This document shows, in pieces, positions 1 to 7,171 of a stretch of DNA of 13,928 nucleotides (position 1 is the first letter of the stretch; every line of letters starts with the position of its first letter). The stretch is taken from contig JAICSZ010000014.1 in assembly GCA_025936615.1 (NCBI GenBank), forward strand, positions 1 to 13,928, in the 5' to 3' direction. A model generated the notes under the pieces. That model was not told the origin of the DNA. It saw only the letters and a list, made by a program, of their open reading frames with translations, and did no database searches. Both the position numbers and the translations under genes were made by a program. Source of the stretch: Pedococcus sp. GTDB lineage: Bacteria > Actinomycetota > Actinomycetes > Actinomycetales > Dermatophilaceae.

Positions 1-1
1 C

Positions 2-310
2 ACCACGCGGGCACCCACGCGGCTCGTACTCGGGCCGGTCGGGGCCCGTGGACGGGTAGTCGGTCTGCTGCGCCTCCCAGGTGATGATCCCGTCCTTGAC
101 GTACACCTTCCACGAGCAGGAGCCCGTGCAGTTGACGCCGTGGGTGGAGCGCACCACCTTGTCGTGGCTCCACCGGTCGCGGTAGAAGGCATCGCCGGCC
201 CGGCCACCCTTGGCCAGCAGGGTCCGGCGGTCGTCGGACACCTCCGCCCGGGTGAAGAACCGGCGGGTCCCCACCAGTGCGTCGGACAGTGGACCGTCGA
301 GCTGAGCCAT
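2..310 (-). CDS. narG: Respiratory nitrate reductase alpha subunit, N-terminal part (gene runs off the window)
   Basis: This is the first 103 codons of the large catalytic subunit of membrane-bound nitrate reductase, which reduces nitrate to nitrite on the cytoplasmic face using quinol electrons. The protein begins [19 protein letters not shown]. The segment [19 protein letters not shown] and, further on, PRGCPRG are hallmark NarG sequences. The His and two Cys of HGVNCTGSC, with the later Cys of RGC, are the ligands of the FS0 [4Fe-4S] cluster next to the molybdenum cofactor in the family. The ATG at 310 is supported by an AAGGAG ribosome site at 316-321. The rest of the protein, including the cofactor domains, lies beyond the left edge, and narH, narJ and narI would be expected beyond it. 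narK lies 40 bases upstream on the same strand, so the two probably form one operon. Confidence 0.95.
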   Translation of the reverse strand, partial: MAQLDGPLSDALVGTRRFFTRAEVSDDRRTLLAKGGRAGDAFYRDRWSHDKVVRSTHGVNCTGSCSWKVYVKDGIITWEAQQTDYPSTGPDRPEYEPRGCPRG

Positions 311-350
311 GCGTACTCCTTGCCGGGGTGGGTTTGTCGCGGGAGATCGC

Positions 351-1625
351 TCAGGAAGCGGCGGCCCCCAGCTCGCGGGCGCGAGCGGTCGAGCGGACGC
401 GGGTCATGGTCAGGAACAGGCACCCAGCGGCCACGAGGGCGAGCAGCAGCAGCCCGGGGCCGTAGGAGCCGGTGCGCTCGTGGACGGCGCTCATGACCAG
501 CGGTGGCACGAAGCCACCCAAGCCCCCCGCGGCACCGACGAGACCGGTGACCGACCCGACCTGCTGCGCAGGCGCGGCGCGGGCCACCAGCGCGAAAGTG
601 GCGCCGCTGCCGACACCCAGTGCTGCCGCCATGGCCAGGAAGGCGATGGTGCCGATCGGCGCGAGCCCCGGTGTGGCCGAGGCCACCGTCGCGAAGACGG
701 CCACCGTCGCGAACACGACGCCCAGCACCGGGATCGCGCCGAGGCGGTCGGACAGCCAGCCGCCGAGCGGCCGCATCAGGACGGCCACGACCACGAAGCC
801 GGCCATCCGGTTGGCGGCGTCGGCCTGCTCGAGGCCGTAGGCGTTCTTGAGGTACGCCGGGAGGTAGACGGAGAACGCGACGTAGCCACCGAAGGCGACC
901 GCGTAGAGAATGCAGGCCTGCCACGCGATGGGCAGGCGGGCAGCGGCGCCGAGGCGAGTGACCACCGACGTGGTCGGGACCACGCGCCCGGGGGCGTCGC
1001 GGAGCCAGAGCCAGGCCACGACGGCATACGCCGCAAGCGCAACAGCGGTGATGAGGAACGGGGCCGGCTCACCCAGACCCTTGACGAGCTTGACCGTGGT
1101 GAGGGCGCTGACGGCGGTGCCGCCCATGCCGGCGCCGAAGACGCCGATGGCGAAGCCGCGCCGCTCCGGCGGGAACCACGCGTTCACGACCGGGACCCCG
1201 ATCGCGAACGCGGTGCCGCCGATGCCGAGGAAGAAGCCGCCCACGAGCAGCGCCGAGAGCGAGTGCTGGCCGAGCAGCCCGATGAACAGCACGGGGACGA
1301 TCGTCGCGAGGGAAACCAGCGGGAACATCACCCGTCCGCCGAACCTGTCCGTGAGCGCGCCCACCGGGATCCGCCCCAGGGAGCCCACGATCACCGGCAC
1401 CGCCACGAGCAGTGCCTGCTGGCCACCGGACAGCGACAGCAGGTCCTTCAGGCGGGGCGCGAGGGGGCTCAGCAGCGCCCAGGCCCAGAAGTTGATCGCG
1501 AAGCCGACAGTCGCGAGCACCAGCATCCTGGTCGCCGCGCCGCCCTGGTGGGGCTCTTCGGGGGTCACGTCACGTCCTGCGGGTTTGAGTACGCGTTCTC
1601 TGGCCACTGCGGCTTCCCTCATCAT
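351..1625 (-). CDS. narK: Nitrate/nitrite transporter of the NarK (NNP, major facilitator) family
   Basis: A membrane transporter of about 424 residues that imports nitrate and/or exchanges it for nitrite, feeding the nitrate reductase encoded just downstream. It has about 12 hydrophobic segments. Both glycine-rich nitrate signature motifs are present: one around residues 132-171 ([10 protein letters not shown], then [11 protein letters not shown]) and one around 355-375 ([17 protein letters not shown]). Arg85 in GSLGRIPVG and Arg285 in [12 protein letters not shown] match the two substrate-binding arginines known in NarK. The start is uncertain. ATG codons lie in tandem at 1625 and 1622, and a GTG at 1607 has an AGGGA ribosome site 7 bases upstream. 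A TACGGT hexamer ends 7 bases before the second ATG, so a leaderless start at 1622 is quite possible. The gene precedes narG with a 40-base gap. Family and substrate class are certain, but the direction of transport cannot be read from the sequence. Confidence 0.93.
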   Translation of the reverse strand: MMREAAVARERVLKPAGRDVTPEEPHQGGAATRMLVLATVGFAINFWAWALLSPLAPRLKDLLSLSGGQQALLVAVPVIVGSLGRIPVGALTDRFGGRVMFPLVSLATIVPVLFIGLLGQHSLSALLVGGFFLGIGGTAFAIGVPVVNAWFPPERRGFAIGVFGAGMGGTAVSALTTVKLVKGLGEPAPFLITAVALAAYAVVAWLWLRDAPGRVVPTTSVVTRLGAAARLPIAWQACILYAVAFGGYVAFSVYLPAYLKNAYGLEQADAANRMAGFVVVAVLMRPLGGWLSDRLGAIPVLGVVFATVAVFATVASATPGLAPIGTIAFLAMAAALGVGSGATFALVARAAPAQQVGSVTGLVGAAGGLGGFVPPLVMSAVHERTGSYGPGLLLLALVAAGCLFLTMTRVRSTARARELGAAAS

Positions 1626-1629
1626 TCCT

Positions 1630-1635
1630 ACCGTA
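1630..1635 (-). promoter_or_regulatory. Possible -10 element of narK
   Basis: The minus strand reads TACGGT here, fitting the actinobacterial TANNNT -10 pattern. It ends 4 bases before the first narK ATG (1625) and 7 before the second (1622), so transcription would begin about at the second ATG, giving a leaderless or nearly leaderless messenger. No convincing -35 hexamer is visible. The expected -35 position lies inside the palindrome at 1647-1668, as at activator-dependent promoters. Confidence 0.45.
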
Positions 1636-1646
1636 TTTCGTGCGGA

Positions 1647-1668
1647 TGGGGCAGCGACTACTGCCCCA
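1647..1668. promoter_or_regulatory. Operator-like perfect palindrome upstream of narK
   Basis: TGGGGCAG, six bases (CGACTA), then CTGCCCCA form a perfect 8+8 inverted repeat. If transcription of narK starts near 1622, its centre is near -36, a classic place for an activator or repressor that contacts RNA polymerase. It differs from the FNR/CRP consensus (TTGAT-N4-ATCAA), and I do not recognise the cognate regulator. Nitrate or oxygen control of narK-narG is expected from the family, but which protein binds here is not shown. A small RNA hairpin is a less likely reading, as no T-run follows on either strand. Confidence 0.5.
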
Positions 1669-1777
1669 CCAGGCAAACCGTTCCGCCTTTCGGAGGGGAC
1701 GCACAGGGACCAAGGGCCCCACTTGCCGCGGCCATCTGCGAGAAGGCTGGGCTGTGGACACCTCGAGAGGCATGGTC

Positions 1778-2271
1778 ATGGAGGGACGACTTCGGGTCGC
1801 GGCCCGCGTGTCGGCCGCATGCGGACTTGTGGCGGTGGCCGCCGGGGCATGGACCGCACTGGATCCGGGCCTGCTGCTCGGGCCGGCGGCCATGCGGGGC
1901 TCGGCCCGTGGCACGGCACTGGTGCTGGTCGTCGTGGCCGTGCCGCTGCTCCTCGCGTCGATGGCGCGGGCGGCCCGGGGGGTCAGCCGCCGCGGTGGTC
2001 GTCTGGGGAGGGGCGCTGCTGTACTGCCTCTTCTACGCGCTGCTGCTGCTCTTCCTGACGCCGTTCAACGCGGCGTGCCTCGGCCTACGTCGCACTTCTG
2101 GGCACCACGCTCTGGTCGGTCGGGACGCTCGCGGCGACCGGGCTGGACGAGCTGGGGAGCCGCTTCTCGCACCGGGGTGCCGTTCCTGCTGTTGGCCGTG
2201 GTCGGCACGGTGCCGGTGACGCTGCTGCTCAGGCACGCCGGCACCCTCTCGGTCAGCCCACGTCCCGATGA
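1778..2271 (+). pseudogene. Frame-disrupted small integral membrane protein (unknown family)
   Basis: Reading from ATG 1778 (GAGAGG at 1765-1770) gives MEGRLRVAARVSAACGL and hydrophobic sequence, but the coding frame then changes three times. The first shift is in a six-G run at 1977-1982, after which the frame reads WGGALLYCLFYALLLLFL. The second is near 2076, giving SAYVALLGTTLWSVGTLA. The third is in a four-G run at 2174-2177, giving VPFLLLAVVGTVPVTLLL. Each change equals one surplus base, so the original frame is restored. Joined, the pieces give about 165 residues with four or five membrane segments and high GC3 throughout, resembling uncharacterised small membrane proteins with a conserved TPFN-like turn. 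Frame one-third stops at 2271. The last coding frame stays open to 2398, inside the opposite gene, so the true end is unclear. It could be a recent pseudogene or a gene with sequence errors. Confidence 0.6.
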
Positions 2272-2278
2272 GCAGGGG

Positions 2279-2905
2279 TCAACGACCGAGCAGGTCCTCG
2301 AAGGGAACCGTCACGGTGAAGTCGTCGGTGCGGGTCCGCTCCGCCGGCTGCCCGGTGACGAGGTCGGCCAGCTCACCGCCGGCGATCCCGATCCGTGACT
2401 CGAGCCCCCGGTCGACCGACCCGGACGCACCCCAGTCCTCGGACGCCGCGAACACCGCGGTCGGCACGGTGACCGCCTTGAGGTAGGCGAACATCGGGCG
2501 CATCGCGTGCTCGAGGACGAGCGAGTGCCTCGCCGTGCCCGCGGTGGCGGCCATGAGCACCGGGGTCCCGCGCAGCTCGCCGTCGCGCAGGGCGTCGAAG
2601 AAGAGCTTGAACAAGCCGCTGTAGGACGCCTGGTACACGGGGGTCACGGCGATGACCCCGTCGGCTGCGGCGACGGCTGCGAGGGCCTCGCGCAGCGCTC
2701 CCGAGGCGAAGCCGGTCAGCAGCGCGTTGGCGAGGGCCTGGGCATGGTCGCGCAGGTCGACCACCTCGACGAGCGCCTCCTGCCCGCGCTCGAGGAGCGC
2801 GTCGGAGGTCGCTGCCGCGAGGCGCTCGGCCAGCAGGCCCGTGGAGGACGGCTGGCTCAGGCCGGCGTGGACGACGACGAGGCGACGGGTGGTGGTCGTG
2901 CTCAG
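2279..2905 (-). CDS. LLM-partnered FMN reductase (CE1759-type NAD(P)H:FMN reductase), CTG start
   Basis: A flavodoxin-fold enzyme of 208 residues that reduces FMN with NAD(P)H and probably hands FMNH2 to the monooxygenase encoded just upstream. Visible features are the N-terminal strand RRLVVVHAGLSQPSST (phosphate-binding loop of FMN, residues 7-22), TPVYQASYSGLFKLFFDAL at 88-106 (flavin-binding region typical of this reductase family) and GTPVLMAATAGTARHSLVL at 113-131. The only start before the first strand is CTG at 2905, overlapping the stop of the monooxygenase as CTGA, with a GAGGGGG ribosome site 7 bases upstream. No ATG, GTG or TTG is available in frame nearby. This fits translational coupling in a two-gene operon. 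The family resembles the pair described for Corynebacterium efficiens (CE1758/CE1759). The natural substrate of such pairs is unknown. Its 3' end faces the broken membrane-protein gene. Confidence 0.85.
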   Translation of the reverse strand: MSTTTTRRLVVVHAGLSQPSSTGLLAERLAAATSDALLERGQEALVEVVDLRDHAQALANALLTGFASGALREALAAVAAADGVIAVTPVYQASYSGLFKLFFDALRDGELRGTPVLMAATAGTARHSLVLEHAMRPMFAYLKAVTVPTAVFAASEDWGASGSVDRGLESRIGIAGGELADLVTGQPAERTRTDDFTVTVPFEDLLGR

Positions 2906-4047
2906 CGCAGCGCCCCCTCGGCGGTCAGCCCGGTGACGTCGTCGACCCCGTGGACGGTCCGGTCGCGGGCACCACCGGCGGCCGCGACGCGCGCGGCGTG
3001 GGTGGGCGCGTCCGGCACGTGTGCCGGCTTGCGGGCCGCGGCGATCTTGCGCAGCTCGGGCACGACCTCGGTGCCGAGGATCTCGACCTGCTCGAGGACC
3101 GTCTTCTGCGGCAACCCGGCGTGGTCGATGAGGAACAGCTGGCGCTGGTAGTCGCCCACCTCGTCGGCCATGGCCGCGTAGCGCTCGATGACCTGCTGGG
3201 GCGAGCCCACGGTCAGCGGCGTCTCGTGGGTGAACTCCTCGAGCGACGGGCCGTGCCCGTAGACCGGGGCGTTGTCGAAGTAGGGCCGGAACTCGCGCAC
3301 CGCGTCCTGGCTGTTGGCCCGCATGAAGACCTGGCCGCCGAGTCCGACGATGGCCTGGTCGGCCTGCCCGTGGCCGTAGTGCTCGAAGCGGCGGCGGTAG
3401 AGGGCCACCATCTGCTTCGTGTGCGACATCGGCCAGAAGATGTTGTTGTGGAAGAACCCGTCGCCGTAGTAGGCGGCCTGCTCGGCGATCTCGGGGGAGC
3501 GGATCGAGCCGTGCCAGACGAAGGGTGCGACGCCGTCCAGCGGACGGGGCGTCGAGGTGAAGGACTGCAGCGGGGTGCGGTGCTCCCCCGACCAGGAGAC
3601 GTTGTCCTCGGTCCACAGCCGGCGCAGCAGCGCGTAGTTCTCGATCGCGAGGTCGATGCCGTCGCGGATGTCCCTGCCGAACCTCGGGTACACCGGGCCG
3701 GTGTTGCCGCGCCCCATCATCAGGTCGATGCGGCCGTCGGCGAGGTGCTGGAGGTAGGCGTAGTCCTCGGCGAGGCGAACCGGGTCGTTGGTGGTGATCA
3801 GGGTGGTCGCCGTCGAGAGGACGATGCGCTCGGTCCGCGCGGCGATGTGCGACAGCAGCACGGTCGGGTTGGCCGGCGCGACGAAGGGCGGGTTGTGGTG
3901 CTCACCGGTGGCGAACACGTCCAGGCCCAGCTGGTCGGCGGTGATGGCCAGCTCGAGCGTGTTCTTGATCCGCTCGTTCTCGCTGACCGTGCGACCCGTC
4001 GTGGGGTCCGTGGTGACGTCCCCGACGGTGAAGATCCCGAACTGCAT
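2902..4047 (-). CDS. FMN-dependent luciferase-like monooxygenase, CE1758-type
   Basis: A TIM-barrel flavin monooxygenase (bacterial luciferase superfamily) of 381 residues. It would use reduced FMN and oxygen to oxidise an unknown small molecule in the cytoplasm. Diagnostic stretches are MQFGIFTVGDVT at the start, FATGEHHNPPF at 45-55 (the family's EHH motif), STATTLITTNDP at 78-89 and DLMMGRGNTGPVYPRFG at 108-124. The ATG at 4047 is preferred because the conserved first strand begins there. A GTG at 4059 would add four residues but has no spaced ribosome site. The tail after about residue 350 is Ala/Pro-rich and looks disordered. The FMN reductase overlaps its stop by four bases, so both proteins are made together. 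The palindrome at 4067-4088 lies just upstream and probably controls both. Substrate and pathway cannot be assigned. Confidence 0.9.
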   Translation of the reverse strand: MQFGIFTVGDVTTDPTTGRTVSENERIKNTLELAITADQLGLDVFATGEHHNPPFVAPANPTVLLSHIAARTERIVLSTATTLITTNDPVRLAEDYAYLQHLADGRIDLMMGRGNTGPVYPRFGRDIRDGIDLAIENYALLRRLWTEDNVSWSGEHRTPLQSFTSTPRPLDGVAPFVWHGSIRSPEIAEQAAYYGDGFFHNNIFWPMSHTKQMVALYRRRFEHYGHGQADQAIVGLGGQVFMRANSQDAVREFRPYFDNAPVYGHGPSLEEFTHETPLTVGSPQQVIERYAAMADEVGDYQRQLFLIDHAGLPQKTVLEQVEILGTEVVPELRKIAAARKPAHVPDAPTHAARVAAAGGARDRTVHGVDDVTGLTAEGALR

Positions 4048-4064
4048 TCTCTGTTCCACTCCCC

Positions 4065-4092
4065 AAGGTAGTTGCGAATTCAACTACCGTAA
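4065..4092 (-). promoter_or_regulatory. Promoter with operator-like palindrome for the monooxygenase/FMN reductase pair
   Basis: GGTAGTTG (4067-4074), six bases (CGAATT) and CAACTACC (4081-4088) form a perfect 8+8 inverted repeat, an AT-richer island in this GC-rich DNA. On the minus strand a possible -10 TACCTT (4065-4070) and a weak -35 TTACGG (4087-4092) flank it with 16 bases between, so a bound protein would block polymerase. TAGTTG-type half-sites with a 6-base gap resemble operators of MarR-type regulators, but the regulator is not in the window and this is inference. The start codon is 17 bases past the TACCTT. Confidence 0.55.
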
Positions 4093-4121
4093 CGGACCGC
4101 GCTCGCCAGCCATTCCACCGC

Positions 4122-5264
4122 TCAGGCGCCGGGCTCGCCGGCCAGGCCCGTGCACCCTCGCGCCTGCTCCCAGAGCCGGTGCAGCCGCTTCGCGTCCTTG
4201 GCGCCGGGCTCGCGCGGTATGCCGTCGCGGCCGATGAGCATCGGCGTCCAGACCGCTTGGCGCACCACGGGATCCTTGGCCCGCTTGGTGCCCCTGGCCG
4301 CCTCGACGCCGACGGACAGGGTCAGCACGCCGGACCGGGAGTCGGGTTCGTGGCTGCGCCACCAGACGAAGTTGCCCAGGCCGTAGTCGACGTAGGCGCT
4401 GCCCAGCCAGCCGGCGCCGTTGACCCGGTGCGAGTGGCCACCGACGATGATGTCGGCGCCGGCCGCCTCGAGCGCATGGGCGGTCTGGACGGAGAGCTGG
4501 TCGGGGCACTGCTGGTAGTCCGTGCCCCAGTGCAGGAACACCACGACGAGGTCGTACTTGGCGGCCGCCCGCTCCACCGCGGCCCGCAGCCGGGTCACCG
4601 GGCTGCTGCTGGCCACACCGGCCCTGCCGGGGCCGGCGGAGTACCTCGCGAGGGTCATCTCGAACACCTGGTCCGCCCCGAACAGGGCCACCTGCAGGCC
4701 CTTGGCCCGCAGGACAGCCGGCGCGAACGCCTCGTCCTCGTCGGCCCCGATGCCCACGACGGGGATGGAACTGGACCTCTTGGCCGCGAGGGTGTCGCGC
4801 AGCCCGACCGGCCCGTAGTCGACGCCGTGGTTGTTGGCCAGGCTCACCGCGTCGACGCCGGCGCCGGCGACGGTCTGCAGGGCCGAGGCGGGGGCCCGGA
4901 AGTGGAACTCCTTGCCGATCTTCGTGCCGCGCTCGGTGATGGCCGTCTCGAGGTTGACCACGGCGAGGTCGGCGGCACCGAGGGTGGACTGCAGCTCCTC
5001 CAGGCCGTGGGGGTCGCGGGCCAAGGAGGCGAGGTAGTCCTCGAAGTGCACGTCCCCCGCGAACGCCATGGTCAGCGTGGTGGGGTCGGGCTCCGCGGCC
5101 GGCGCGGGAGCGGGCCTGCTCGACGTGGCCGGCCGGGGTGCCGACGTGACCGGCTTCGAGGAGCTGCCCGTCCGGCTCGCCTCCGCCGCCGGTGCGGCCG
5201 TGCCGGCACAGCCGGCGAGCACGGCGGCGGCCAGCCCCAGGGCCACTGCGAGGGGTGTGCGCAT
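4122..5264 (-). CDS. CapA-family (poly-gamma-glutamate capsule type) metallophosphatase-like lipoprotein
   Basis: A 380-residue exported lipoprotein. Residues 1-19 (MRTPLAVALGLAAAVLAGC) form a lipoprotein signal peptide with lipobox LAGC and acylated Cys19. A Ser/Pro/Ala linker follows to about 61, then a PGA_cap (metallophosphatase-fold) domain with its usual motifs: GDVHFE at 70-75, NLE at 104-106, NNH at 144-146, HWG at 245-247 and GGHSH at 275-279. These supply the metal-binding Asp, Asn and His residues of the fold. CapA acts in polyglutamate capsule synthesis in Bacillus, but no capB, capC or capD is nearby, so the role here is open: an envelope-anchored hydrolase or polymer-handling protein. 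Start ATG 5264 has no clear ribosome site. A TACACT hexamer lies 9 bases upstream, suggesting a leaderless or very short leader. It is transcribed divergently from pabB. Confidence 0.87.
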   Translation of the reverse strand: MRTPLAVALGLAAAVLAGCAGTAAPAAEASRTGSSSKPVTSAPRPATSSRPAPAPAAEPDPTTLTMAFAGDVHFEDYLASLARDPHGLEELQSTLGAADLAVVNLETAITERGTKIGKEFHFRAPASALQTVAGAGVDAVSLANNHGVDYGPVGLRDTLAAKRSSSIPVVGIGADEDEAFAPAVLRAKGLQVALFGADQVFEMTLARYSAGPGRAGVASSSPVTRLRAAVERAAAKYDLVVVFLHWGTDYQQCPDQLSVQTAHALEAAGADIIVGGHSHRVNGAGWLGSAYVDYGLGNFVWWRSHEPDSRSGVLTLSVGVEAARGTKRAKDPVVRQAVWTPMLIGRDGIPREPGAKDAKRLHRLWEQARGCTGLAGEPGA

Positions 5265-5273
5265 GATGCGGCG

Positions 5274-5293
5274 AGTGTAGGTCGCCCTACGAT
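5274..5293. promoter_or_regulatory. Back-to-back divergent promoters of capA-like gene and pabB
   Basis: Only 36 bases separate the two start codons (ATG 5264 minus, GTG 5301 plus). On the minus strand TACACT (5274-5279) ends 9 bases before the lipoprotein ATG. On the plus strand TACGAT (5288-5293) ends 7 bases before the pabB GTG. Neither start has a Shine-Dalgarno sequence. Both fit leaderless transcription with -10 boxes of TANNNT form. The two polymerase footprints would overlap, so the genes may compete. No good -35 is seen for either, and the assignments rest on spacing. Confidence 0.45.
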
Positions 5294-5300
5294 CGCCTCC

Positions 5301-6326
5301 GTGGAGGCCGGCGGAGCGGGTCAGGCGCGGTTCGGTGCGCTCCTGGCGAGCGACCCGGTCGAGGTGCGCCAAGACCTCGACCTCCCCCGGGGCTTCTGGG
5401 CGGTCGTGGTCACCTTCGAGGGGCAGGTCACCGCGGTGCGGTTCGCCGACGTGGACCCGGATGCCGCGCCGGCACCGCCCTCGCCCTGGTCGCCGCTGCG
5501 CGGTGCCTGGGCGACGAGCCTGGACCACGCGGCATACCTCTCGGCAGTGAGGGAGGTCCGGGACCGCATCGCGGCGGGCACGGTCTACCAGGTGAACCTC
5601 TGTCGCGTGCTGTCGCACGAGCTCACCGAGGCTGCCGACCTCGACGGGCTCGCGCACCTGCTCGCCCGGGGGAACCCGGCCCCGTACGCCGGTCGTATCC
5701 ACGTCCCGGACGCCGGGATCGACCTCGTGTGCGCCAGTCCCGAGGCCTTCCTGCTGCGCGACGGGGACCGGCTGCAGTCCCGGCCGATCAAGGGCACGGC
5801 GACCACGGTTGACGCGATGCTGCCCAAGGACTACGCGGAGAACGTGATGATCGTCGACCTGGTCCGCAACGACCTGTCGCACGTCTGCCGGGAGGGGACG
5901 GTGCGGGTCGACCACCTCTGCCGCACGGAGCAGCACCCGGGCCTGGTGCACCTGGTGTCGAGCGTGGGCGGGCAGCTGCGCAACGGCATCGGCTGGGAGG
6001 AGGTGTTCGCGGCGACGTTCCCGCCGGGGTCGGTGTCGGGCGCCCCGAAGCACACCGCGCTGCAGGCCATCGCCGACCTCGAGCCGGCTCCTCGCGGCCC
6101 CTACTGCGGCGCGGTCGGATGGGTGGACGCTGACCGGGGGCGCGCGGAACTGGCGGTCGGCATCCGGACGTTCTGGGCAGAGCGGGACGAGGACGGGCGG
6201 CGCTGGCTGCGGTTCGGCACCGGGGCCGGCATCACCTGGGGCTCCGACCCAGAGGGCGAATGGGTGGAGACTCAGGTGAAATCCGCAGTCCTGCTCGGTC
6301 TTGCATCTGGAAGGGTGGAGGCATGA
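5301..6326 (+). CDS. pabB: Aminodeoxychorismate synthase component I (PabB-type chorismate-binding enzyme)
   Basis: A 341-residue chorismate-utilising enzyme that aminates chorismate to 4-amino-4-deoxychorismate in the cytoplasm, the first step to 4-aminobenzoate and folate. Motifs in order are ASPEAFLLR at 145-153, SRPIKGTA at 160-167, AENVMIVDLVRNDL at 179-192, FPPGSVSGAPK at 240-250, GPYCGAVGW at 266-274 and GTGAGIT at 307-313. Lys164 in PIKGT corresponds to the lysine nucleophile of PabB, where anthranilate synthase TrpE has Ala. With the adjacent pabC, this favours PabB over TrpE. The protein is shorter than the roughly 450 residues of E. coli PabB because the N-terminal half is reduced, as in many actinobacterial members. 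GTG 5301 is the only good start and seems leaderless. pabC overlaps its stop. A glutamine amidotransferase partner (PabA) is not in the window. Confidence 0.85.
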   Translation: MEAGGAGQARFGALLASDPVEVRQDLDLPRGFWAVVVTFEGQVTAVRFADVDPDAAPAPPSPWSPLRGAWATSLDHAAYLSAVREVRDRIAAGTVYQVNLCRVLSHELTEAADLDGLAHLLARGNPAPYAGRIHVPDAGIDLVCASPEAFLLRDGDRLQSRPIKGTATTVDAMLPKDYAENVMIVDLVRNDLSHVCREGTVRVDHLCRTEQHPGLVHLVSSVGGQLRNGIGWEEVFAATFPPGSVSGAPKHTALQAIADLEPAPRGPYCGAVGWVDADRGRAELAVGIRTFWAERDEDGRRWLRFGTGAGITWGSDPEGEWVETQVKSAVLLGLASGRVEA

Positions 6327-7171
6327 CGAGCAATGAGCCGAGGGTGTGGGTCAACGGCAGGCCGACGCGGACCGACGAGCCTGCGGTGGCGGCCCTGGAC
6401 CACGGGGTGACGGTGGGCGACGGAGCGTTCGAGACCGCCAAGGTCGACCAGGGGCGGGTCTTCGCGGCCACCCGCCACGCCCGCCGGCTCGACCGGACGC
6501 TGGCCGGGCTCGGTCTCCCGGCGGCCGACCACGACTACCTCGCCGAGGGCGTCGCCGCAGTGCTCGGTTCCGGGCCGCGGATCGAGTTCGGGCGGCTGCG
6601 CTACTCGGTGACCGGCGGAGCAGGACCGCTCGGCTCCGACCGCGCCGACAGCCCGCTCACCTACATCGTCACCGCCGGGGAGCAGCCGCGGCCGCCGGCC
6701 AGTGCCTCCCTGGCCGTGGTCCCGTGGGTGCGCAACGAGCGCAGCGCCGTGGCGGGCCTGAAGACGACGTCGTACGCGGAGAACGTCGTCGCGCTGGCCT
6801 ACGCGAAGGAGCGGGGCGCGATCGAGGCCGTCTTCGCCAACACGCGGGGCGAGCTGTGCGAGTGCACCGGGTCCAACATCTTCGTGGTGCGTGACGGCGT
6901 CATCCTGACCCCTCCGCTCGACTCGGGGTGCCTGGCCGGCATCACCCGTGCCGTCACCATCGAGTGGTGCCGTGAGGAGGGGATGGAGGTCCGCGAGGAG
7001 ACCATGCCGATCGAGGTCCTGGGCGAGGCCGACGAGGTGTTCATCACGAGCAGCACCAAGGACGTGCTGGCCATCCACGCCGTCGACGACCGGGCCATGG
7101 CGCCCGGTCCGGTCACTGCCCGCGCAGCGGAGGTCTTCGCGAAGGTGAGCGCCGACCGGGTCGATCCGTGA
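6323..7171 (+). CDS. pabC: Aminodeoxychorismate lyase (PLP fold type IV, PabC-like)
   Basis: A 282-residue pyridoxal-phosphate enzyme of the branched-chain aminotransferase/aminodeoxychorismate lyase superfamily. It probably releases pyruvate from 4-amino-4-deoxychorismate to give 4-aminobenzoate. Features are DHGVTVGDGAFET at 26-38, the PLP lysine Lys147 in AGLKTTSYAENV, ECTGSNIFVV at 180-189, LDSGCLAGITR at 199-209 and EVFITSSTKDV at 238-248, all typical of fold type IV. ATG 6323 has GTGGAGG just upstream and overlaps the pabB stop as ATGA, so the two are translationally coupled. Sequence alone does not fully separate a lyase from a D-amino-acid or branched-chain aminotransferase, but the pabB neighbour makes the lyase most likely. 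Its own stop overlaps the next gene. Confidence 0.85.
   Translation: MTSNEPRVWVNGRPTRTDEPAVAALDHGVTVGDGAFETAKVDQGRVFAATRHARRLDRTLAGLGLPAADHDYLAEGVAAVLGSGPRIEFGRLRYSVTGGAGPLGSDRADSPLTYIVTAGEQPRPPASASLAVVPWVRNERSAVAGLKTTSYAENVVALAYAKERGAIEAVFANTRGELCECTGSNIFVVRDGVILTPPLDSGCLAGITRAVTIEWCREEGMEVREETMPIEVLGEADEVFITSSTKDVLAIHAVDDRAMAPGPVTARAAEVFAKVSADRVDP

Noticed and set aside
309..2219. A 636-residue plus-strand open frame
   Set aside because: It is a shadow of narK on the other strand: Arg/Gly/His-rich low-complexity translation with no family pattern. Only its last part (about 1983-2075) carries real coding signal, belonging to the broken membrane-protein gene.
4122..5264. Polyglutamate capsule locus
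   Set aside because: CapA-type proteins are widespread without a capsule, and no capB, capC or capD partner lies in the window.
4179..5300. Upstream extension of the pabB frame to give a 715-residue protein
   Set aside because: This part is antisense to the well-supported CapA-like lipoprotein gene and reads as Gly/Arg/Asp-rich noise. The family-like sequence starts only after GTG 5301.
5265..6053. Upstream extension of the CapA-like frame on the minus strand
   Set aside because: It is antisense to pabB. The lipoprotein signal peptide starting at 5264 fixes the true N-terminus.
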